In this document: positions 57,802 through 64,000 of the stretch, piece after piece | Position numbering within the stretch: position 1 is the stretch's first letter | Layout: each line of letters opens with the position of its first letter | Assembly: GCA_021613535.1 (NCBI GenBank) | Contig: CP075494.1 | Coordinates: 15,004,001 to 15,068,000 of the forward strand | DNA: 64,000 nt | Direction: 5' to 3' | From: Adineta vaga | Lineage: Eukaryota > Rotifera | Made by a program: the position numbers and the translations under genes | Notes under the pieces: generated by a model | What the model was told of the DNA's origin: nothing | Database searches by the model: none | Seen by the model: only the letters and a program-made list of their open reading frames with translations

Positions 57802-58155
57802 TTAAACGTAACTCGAAAGAAGATCGTCTTGTTCAGAAATAATCGATGAATTTATCTGATCAATTAAAAATACAATCGGCCGTTGCTTTAATGGCATTTG
57901 GAGTGCATGATATCGCGTTAATTGATTGCGTTCAATAAATTCCAATGGTACTGTCGCCGAATCTGTGGAGATTTGCAGCATATTGAATGCATTCGTAGTG
58001 ATTTTCGTAAGAGAACGAATTTGTCTCTTCAGACGTCGGCGGCGGCGGCGTCGACGACGACGATGTTTTCGTAAAAATTGTTTTCGATTATCATCGATTG
58101 ATGATGTCGATGGCAGCGAAGGTAATTGTTGTCGAAATTTTCGACGTTTCGTCAT
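57802..58155 (-). CDS. Basic protein with poly-Arg run, unknown
   Basis: The ORF reads MTKRRKFRQQLPSLPSTSSI from ATG 58155. An in-frame upstream ATG at 58299 would add a hydrophobic stretch. It contains a run of about ten Arg encoded by CGN-rich triplets (58036-58065), then LTKITTNAFNMLQIST, VPLEFIERNQLTRYH and RPIVFLIDQINSSIISEQDD before the stop. The mixture after the Arg run looks protein-like, but there is no family match and no splice evidence. It lies about 200 bp upstream of the GH125 start on the same strand. Confidence 0.4.
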   Translation of the reverse strand: MTKRRKFRQQLPSLPSTSSIDDNRKQFLRKHRRRRRRRRRRLKRQIRSLTKITTNAFNMLQISTDSATVPLEFIERNQLTRYHALQMPLKQRPIVFLIDQINSSIISEQDDLLSSYV

Positions 58156-58381
58156 TAATTTAAACAAAATAAGAAAAAAACGAAATAGATAATTGTTGCA
58201 TGTTGACAACCAAACTGAAGTTTTTTTTCTTCTGAAATATTTCGTATAGAAAAAAAGAATACACAAATGAAATAGTGAATAGTAAGTAATTCTTCTCATT
58301 CATCAATTCAATAACCAGCTGTGTTCCTATCATCGAGAAACATATTTTCTAGTTATTTGTTTCTTCGCTTATGATTCTATC

Positions 58382-58993
58382 ATGCAATTTCAATTCGTTC
58401 TTTTATGTTTTGTCTTTTATCAATTCTTTATGATCACAGAAACATCAGTCGTTCAAAATAATTCGTTTATTAATGTTCATCTCTATCAATGCAATACGAA
58501 TGAAACGATTAGTAATCATACGATCAGTCTCACCAATACAACATTCCATCCATGTAATTTCAGTTGTTGTGAAACGAGTAAATGAATATTTTTCAATGAA
58601 AAAAAAGAACAACTTTGATGGTTTTTAGGATATTCAAATATATGTGAATTAACTGCTGTATCATCTACTGGTAGATGTCTTGGTCATGCTTGTTATTCTG
58701 GTGCATGTCGGACGTTAATAAATATGACTTCGTATCGAAAGATACCAATTAATAATGTTATTTTTAATAGAAATCTGTCGTCGATCTCATCAATTCATTG
58801 GCCAATATTGTCAAATTTTACACGAATTCAATGGAAAGATAAATACAATACCTCGATACGTTCTAGTCTTTTAATCATATTATTAATTATAAATCTTTCT
58901 CTGACATTAATAACAACATTTATCATTATTAAATCGATCAAGCGTGCAAAATTAATTGCTGAAAGGAAATCACATCGGTATTCATTATTTTAA
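58382..58993 (+). CDS. Small type I membrane protein with Cys-rich ectodomain, unknown
   Basis: Two exons (58382-58577, 58629-58993) encode 186 residues. The signal peptide (MQFQFVLLCFVFYQFFM) is followed by an N-glycosylation-rich stretch (NETISNHTISLTNTT). A compact Cys cluster follows (HPCNFSCCETS, NICELTAVSSTGRCLGHACY, SGACRTL). After a loop there is one TM helix (SSLLIILLIINLSLTLITTF) and a short basic tail (KSIKRAKLIAERKSHRYSLF). The family is not recognised. The topology suggests a surface receptor-like or adhesion role. Confidence 0.75.
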
Positions 58994-59073
58994 CTGAACA
59001 AAATAGAATATATTCGATTAAACCTGTTTATTTAAACTAAAGCAAACGATAAATATAAAAATAAACAGTCATT

Positions 59074-59772
59074 TTAACAATTTTGTTCTGTTTGGGTTAC
59101 ACTACCCACATCAGCGCCCATATCTGAGAGAATCTTTTTCAATTCATTAACAACTGTTGGTGCCATTGTCTTTGTACGTCTAAAAAGAAAATCATAATAT
59201 TGAGAAAGTTCATTAAGTAGAGACTTACGAGAGAAGCCAAATGAATTCTAATTTAACGTCAAGGATGGGAATTGTACGACATGCATAGACAAGTGCATAA
59301 TCAGCATAATTTGTGGTAATTACATTATAATCACCTTTTTGAACTAGAAGAAATGATTAATTTTAGAAAGAATCATTGAAAAATGAATCATCGCTTACTT
59401 GGATTATCAAAAGTAACAACAAATGCTGCTGGTTCGGATGCATTTTTTACTCGTGCAGTTCCACGAATACTCGTATAATCACCAAGAAGATTGACAGCTT
59501 GATTCCAAACAGCAACTGATCCATCAGGATTTGGTGTATATGTTGCATTAACACATCGTGATCCAATTTCAAAAATAATATCACTTCGATAAGCTTCATA
59601 CCATAAACCAACATACTAAAACACATTTAAAGAACTAAAAATTTCCATCAAAGTTATATCAACATACTTTTGTCACATCGAAAACTTTTTGTGTAACTAT
59701 TTTTGGGCATTCTTTTGCTAATGATAAACCAGCAAAGGATAAAACGACGAAAGTAATAGCGAAGAATTGCAT
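59074..59772 (-). CDS. Lipocalin (apolipoprotein D / Lazarillo-like)
   Basis: Four exons (59668-59772, 59399-59615, 59229-59343, 59074-59179) encode 180 residues. The signal peptide MQFFAITFVVLSFAGLSLAK is followed by CPKIVTQKVFDVTKYVGLWY, which contains the lipocalin GxWY motif. CVNATYTPNPDGSVAVWNQA and IRGTARVKN follow, then the TNYADYALVYACR strand and a C-terminal helix region with a last Cys. The order and the Cys positions fit the ApoD branch, secreted carriers of small hydrophobic ligands. The frame closes exactly. Confidence 0.92.
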
Positions 59773-60187
59773 GATGAATATTCTATTATATTAATGTTAA
59801 CCGTCGACCGTATTTATAGGTGAATGTTATCGAAAAACTATGTTACATAAGCGTATGAGGTATAACGGGGACAAAAACAAAAGTATTACACAACTAATGT
59901 CGTAGATAAGAAATAAAATGAATGCAGTAATCTAAGTCAATATTAGCAGATTGAAGTCTTCACATTAAATCAGAGAATAAAACTTTTTTTAGTTCGATTC
60001 ATAGTACTAATATCATAAGTCACTTTCAATGATGGTATCCTGTTTCTCATATTCAAGGTATGTGAAAAACAGAATCATCCGAAGTCCAACGATCGAAGAA
60101 GAAATGCTTTGTAATCACAGGAAGAGTAGAAAGAAAGCTAAATCAATTCGAAAATTTTCTATTCCATTGTTCATATTAAATATTCAT
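59773..60187. other. Intergenic region upstream of the lipocalin gene
   Basis: About 415 bp. A plus-strand ORF beginning near 60029 has no supporting feature and overlaps the next gene's end. No gene is called. Confidence 0.5.
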
Positions 60188-60799
60188 TTACATTTGATAT
60201 TGAAATCGAGTATTATAATTAGTTTTCCACGATAGTAACGGAGCGCCATTTCCATCATAAAATACATCTGCTAAGATTCTAATCCAATCAGTTAACCACC
60301 AGAGAAATGATGTAACACTAAGACTCACATTAATCATATTCGGAATAGTAACAATACCTGATTTTTTCTTCGAAAGATGAAGAATAATAATTGGCCATCC
60401 AATTATACATCCGAATGAAATCAATAATTTGATAATTCCCGCTATAATATATTCAGTTTGTCCACGTGACAAAATAAACCAATCAATACCAAATATTCCC
60501 ACGAAAAATGAAAGTAAAAATGCCGTTAATTTCGTTCGTTGTTCATAATTACAAACATTCATCCATCTCCATGTTATATATCCTCGATGACATTGACAAA
60601 CATAACCTTGACAATAACCATGACCACATTGAAAATCTCCCATACACCATCGTTCCCATCGACGTAGACTCGCATTATTTCTTTCTCTTTGAGGAGTCGA
60701 TTGATTATATCCAACTAGACTCAACAAACTGAATATAATCATTAACAATGAAATCAAAGAACACATATCAACAGTAATAAAATCAAAAGTGAATTTCAC
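60188..60799 (-). CDS. EGF-like plus TM2-domain membrane protein
   Basis: An intron-free ORF of 203 codons. After a signal peptide (about residues 10-31) comes a short EGF-like knot (CMGDFQCGHGYCQGYVCQCH, then RGY). A TM2 pair of helices follows: KLTAFLLSFFVGIFGIDWFI, then IIAGIIKLLISFGCIIGWPI. The typical DRF of TM2 is changed to DWF. WWLTDWIRILADVFYDGNG matches the usual WWxxDxxRI element. Proteins with this EGF-TM2 layout are usually small ER/plasma-membrane proteins. The function is unknown. Confidence 0.85.
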   Translation of the reverse strand: MKFTFDFITVDMCSLISLLMIIFSLLSLVGYNQSTPQRERNNASLRRWERWCMGDFQCGHGYCQGYVCQCHRGYITWRWMNVCNYEQRTKLTAFLLSFFVGIFGIDWFILSRGQTEYIIAGIIKLLISFGCIIGWPIIILHLSKKKSGIVTIPNMINVSLSVTSFLWWLTDWIRILADVFYDGNGAPLLSWKTNYNTRFQYQM

Positions 60800-61363
60800 T
60801 ACTCTGTCTTTCTCTCTTCATGATGAATACTTAATATTTACATACATCCGAAAAAAATTGTATAACTGATTTTTTTATTGATTCTACATATAAATTTAAC
60901 AGTAGAATATTGTCATTTGAATGTTGTATGTGAATATAAATGAAACATGTACATAAAAATCGAATACATTTCGTTAATCATGAGTCATCAAAATCAATCG
61001 TTTCTTTCTTCACACCAATGTGTTTATGTGTAGAATTTTTCTACACAATCGTCTTATATTACATAAATATTCTCTGTCTAGAAAACTATCAGTGAACTCG
61101 TGATTCAAAGAATGAAATCAAGGTGAATAAAGCGTGATATTTTCTCCGAAGTTTATTGTTTTTTTTAAAAAATTTCTTCTCTATTCTTAAAATCATCGGA
61201 GGGTATTACCCTTGTCAATGAGTTTTCTTTTTTTCTTCGTTTTATCAAATCGAATAGAAAAATGGATGTTGTGTTGACACAAGAAGAAAAAAAAACGTCG
61301 CGTATAACTACTCTTACAAGTGAGAAATAATAAACTCATTCGTTTTTATTTCTTTCATCTCAG
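60800..61363. other. Divergent intergenic region
   Basis: About 564 bp between the divergent EGF-TM2 and ankyrin-ART genes, presumably carrying both promoters. A pyrimidine tract and CAG (61361-61363) lie immediately before the ART ATG. Confidence 0.5.
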
Positions 61364-62368
61364 ATGGACGAAACAACATCTCGTGTCAGTGACTTCTATG
61401 TTGCTTGTCGAACGAATAATCGTGAATTAGTTCTCGAATTATTAAATAGTTGTCCATTAGAAGATCTCGATCGAATGGAAGCAAATAATAGTACACCATT
61501 ACATGCGGCAAGTTATCATAATTGTACTGGTATTGTTCAATTATTACTCTCTAGTGGTTTTACACGTTGCGTTCGAAATCGATTTGGAAAGACTCCCTAT
61601 GAAGAAATTCACGATGAAAATAAAGATTTATTCGATCGATATAAGGGAACAAATCGATTCGGTGGGAGGATTTACTTTGAAGAGGAGAAATTAATTTGGA
61701 TCCAATCAGATGGTAATCAACAGACGATTTCCAGAGATTTCTACAATGGTGATTATTTAAAATTTGAACTTTTTCGTGAGGATGAAATCTGTCAACAGTT
61801 ACATGATATGCCACAACTTGATGTTATTCGAAGGTATTTTCGTCATGCGATCGAAGCAAAAAATGCGATTTATTTCATTCAAGCTTACACAGCCGAAACA
61901 TATTTTTATAAACGTATTAATGAATATCTATTAAAGAGAGATCAATATAGAAGTGAGTCGTTTTCGAAATTTGTACAAACAATTGCTTTCAATCGTGAAT
62001 TACATACGAGATATTCATATGAAGGCTTATGTTATCGAAGTATTTGCACATATTCCAACGAGATATTGACTTTATTTGAAAGAGGAAAGAAAATATCCAA
62101 TCGAATGTTTCTCTCAACTATCCAAGATCGAACACTTGCTGAAAATTACATTCAAGAACGAAAAACTGCGGAACAATATGTGATTATGATGATATTCAAA
62201 ATTCGTCATCGTTATACAGCATTAGATATTGAACAGATTTCGGAATTTCCACATGAAAAGGAAATCTTAATTATGTATGATAGTATATTTGAAGTAACAC
62301 AAATTATTGAAAAAAATCAATTGGAATTTGAAATCAGATTATCAGAAATTAAATCAAATTATCGATAG
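61364..62368 (+). CDS. Ankyrin-repeat / ADP-ribosyltransferase (R-S-E) fusion
   Basis: An intron-free ORF of 334 codons. Residues about 5-90 form ankyrin repeats (DFYVACRTNNRELVLELLNS, NNSTPLHAASYHNCTGIVQL, RFGKTPYEEI). A linker with a WWE-like or strand-rich piece (GGRIYFEEEKLIWIQSDG) follows. The C-terminal half is a mono-ADP-ribosyltransferase domain with the R-S-E signature: YRS (Arg225), FLSTI (Ser251) and HEKE (Glu298-x-Glu300), in the context FPHEKEILIMYDSIFEVTQI. The ExE motif fits arginine-type ARTs. There is no signal peptide, so it is probably intracellular. Targets are unknown. The splice-like CAG abuts the ATG. Confidence 0.87.
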   Translation: MDETTSRVSDFYVACRTNNRELVLELLNSCPLEDLDRMEANNSTPLHAASYHNCTGIVQLLLSSGFTRCVRNRFGKTPYEEIHDENKDLFDRYKGTNRFGGRIYFEEEKLIWIQSDGNQQTISRDFYNGDYLKFELFREDEICQQLHDMPQLDVIRRYFRHAIEAKNAIYFIQAYTAETYFYKRINEYLLKRDQYRSESFSKFVQTIAFNRELHTRYSYEGLCYRSICTYSNEILTLFERGKKISNRMFLSTIQDRTLAENYIQERKTAEQYVIMMIFKIRHRYTALDIEQISEFPHEKEILIMYDSIFEVTQIIEKNQLEFEIRLSEIKSNYR

Positions 62369-62606
62369 AAAGACAAACATTTTTATCTTTCTTTTTGAAT
62401 TTTATACAAAAAAAAATAGTCGAAATAAAAGCAAAACATTTGGCAGTCGAGGAAGTGCGATTGTATGTGAATTTTCCATACCAAATAAAGGAAGTGTATC
62501 AAATTTGAATAGATAAGATAAGCATAAATCATGACCTTTTTATTTCGAGATTTGGGAGTACTATATATAGATAGTTAGTTTACATAGTTTAAATCATTCA
62601 ATAAAA

Positions 62607-63119
62607 ATGCTCACAATGCGAATGTGTTTGATTTTATTCATGGGATATTATTTGACCATTGACAAAATTGATGCTGGGAATGTGGATTTGACTCAATTTT
62701 CGGCAATGATCAATTATAAAGGTTATTCGTCTTGGGATTATTATGGTTATGGTTGTTGGTGAGTATTGAAGAAATTATCTATACATTGGAAGTTATTGTA
62801 TCCTATTTTTAATAGGTGTGGTTCGGGAACACATGGTACTGAAGTTGTAGATAGAACAGATAATTGCTGTCGAGTACATGATCTATGTTACGATGAAGTT
62901 CAAAGCCAAGGCTGTTCACCTAAATGGGGTGTATCATATTCTTGGAGTCGTTTATCAAATAGAGAAATTCGTTGTACTGATGGATATGGAACATGTGATC
63001 GAAAGACATGCGATTGTGATAAAGCAGCTGTGGACTGTTTTGCAGCGACTAGGAGAACATACAATAGCTTTTATCGTCAACTCTCTAATAGTCAAAAGCA
63101 ATATTTATGCAACTGGTGA
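62607..63119 (+). CDS. Secreted phospholipase A2
   Basis: Two exons (62607-62758, 62816-63119) encode 151 residues with a signal peptide (MCLILFMGYYLTI). The Ca2+-binding loop is YGYGCWCGSG, with the intron splitting the WC. The catalytic His-Asp motif is CCRVHDLCYDE, and the later cysteines include TCDCDKAAVDCF, with the second catalytic Asp. The FSAMINYKGYSSWDYY lead-in also fits group I/II-type sPLA2. It hydrolyses the sn-2 acyl bond of phospholipids outside the cell. It may be digestive or defensive; the sequence does not say which. Confidence 0.95.
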
Positions 63120-63214
63120 GTATCTCCACCATTAGAAAGTCATTGATCCAGTGAATAAAACATAATCCTGGGATTTTATGTCACTTTACCTCTTTATTAT
63201 ACTAAAATAAAATT

Positions 63215-63645
63215 TTATTCACAACATAATTCATTCCATTCAGCTTTAAAAACTGTTCCCCATGTTACAAAACATCTTGTATGTGGACATGGATTAGTTG
63301 TTTTAACTATTGTTCGTAAAGAATTGAAGAAAACATACATTTGAATATCAATTTCAATTGATTTAACACTATTATCGATATTGATAGTTGCAGATTGAAA
63401 TGAGGATAAACCACCGGAATTTGATAATTGTCCTTGATTTTTCGAATTTTGATAACGAACGAGAACACGAGCTATGTAAGCACCTCGATTTTCTAGACGA
63501 ATTTGTATCGAATTGATTTCTACAAGAAATAACACAAAGAAAGTCTTGAGAAAATCGTATTTTAATTGTTTCTAATCCTACCATTGAAACTAAAAAATAT
63601 AAGTAACAGATAAAGAGTAAAGTATTTGTTACGACGCAAAGACAT
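63215..63645 (-). CDS. Small secreted beta-rich protein, unknown
   Basis: Two exons (63582-63645, 63215-63519) encode 122 residues. A signal peptide (YFTLYLLLIFFSFN) is followed by alternating strand-like segments (IQIRLENRGAYIARVLVRYQ, ATINIDNSVKSIEIDIQMYV) and a Cys-containing end (NPCPHTRCFVTWGTVFKAEW, then NELCCE). Four cysteines sit in the last third. The pattern is of a compact secreted beta-sandwich. I do not recognise the family and make no functional claim. Confidence 0.65.
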
Positions 63646-64000
63646 TTTCTAAATGAATCAATACCTGTAAGTACATATTTATTAATCGAATTGATTTTAT
63701 TGATTCATCCTCTTCTTTACATAACTAACAGAAGTTTCTAATCCAAACTACCACGCATAATCTTTATCAAATATCTACAGATGTTTGCTAATATGAACAT
63801 CTGCCGACTGAAATATGTTTAAATTATTTACAAAATAAAAAGAATCTATGAAGCAAAAGTATAACAGAATGTTTATTCTTATAAATATTCATTACATATA
63901 ATTTATCTTAATTGTGTCTAGTCTCATTAGACAAATATTAGACTTAATAGACAATTTCAGGAACTTTTCTTTACTTCAATATATAAAGAGACAAATAATT
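63646..64000. other. Intergenic sequence to the window end
   Basis: AT-rich sequence with short CTAGTCTCATTAGACAAAT-like near-repeats around 63918-63950. No gene is supported. Confidence 0.45.

Noticed and set aside
57926-58192. Plus-strand Arg/Phe-rich ORF
   Set aside because: Shadow of the poly-Arg triplet run; the minus-strand reading is more protein-like.
1-64000. CRISPR array, operon or bacterial regulatory elements
   Set aside because: No regularly spaced repeats; spliceosomal introns and the tRNA/Pol III layout show a eukaryotic nuclear genome.

Overview
The window looks like nuclear DNA of a bdelloid rotifer. It is AT-rich and compact. Genes lie on both strands, most introns are about 45-70 bp GT-AG introns, and splice-type AG sites sit directly against some ATGs, as expected under spliced-leader trans-splicing. 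Conserved animal genes (AP2S1, NFS1, LMAN1, Kv-beta, ERG/FLI-type ETS, TRIM-NHL) are mixed with intron-free, non-metazoan-looking enzymes (nitronate monooxygenase, GH125) and with families I associate with bdelloids (ankyrin-ART, EGF-TM2). The assignment is an inference from gene content and structure.

Layout. Positions 1-14063 hold a plus-strand tandem array of CYP3-clan cytochrome P450s: one 3' part cut by the window edge, three intact copies, one copy with a 1-nt deletion in exon 1, one fragment and one decayed remnant. Gene conversion, precise intron loss, a GC-AG intron and a microhomology deletion can be read from the copies. Positions 15414-19103 hold a Gly/Val-rich repeat protein, AP2S1, a TRIQK-family protein and nitronate monooxygenase. 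Positions 19415-26506 (minus) hold a TRIM-NHL protein, a type I membrane protein and an ETS factor. A gene-free stretch of about 3 kb, the longest in the window, lies upstream of the ETS gene. Positions 29595-33896 (minus) hold a GPCR, a CABIT-like protein and a small secreted protein. Then come tRNA-Val(UAC) and a probable amidated-neuropeptide precursor. Positions 35624-43731 (minus) hold a coiled-coil protein, NFS1, LMAN1/ERGIC-53 and a Ser-rich protein. Positions 45188-48007 (plus) hold a Kv-beta subunit and two tandem stefin-like proteins.

The last third is more accessory. It has two GPI-anchored mucin-like paralogues (48247-50369), a GH127 gene with two frameshifts, a deletion-riddled GH125 pseudogene, a dead Tc1/mariner element with intact TIRs, a decayed gene carrying a TIR MITE, an intact Golgi-type GH125 gene, a lipocalin, an EGF-TM2 protein, an ankyrin-ART fusion, a secreted PLA2 and small secreted or membrane proteins.

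A cross-cutting observation is that four loci carry five single-base frameshifts in otherwise good ORFs, all of the minus-one type. They could be young pseudogenes or consensus errors of the assembly. Likely functional themes are xenobiotic oxidation (P450 array), carbohydrate hydrolysis by apparently acquired enzymes (GH127/GH125) and secreted or defence-type proteins. No operon-like functional system is visible.
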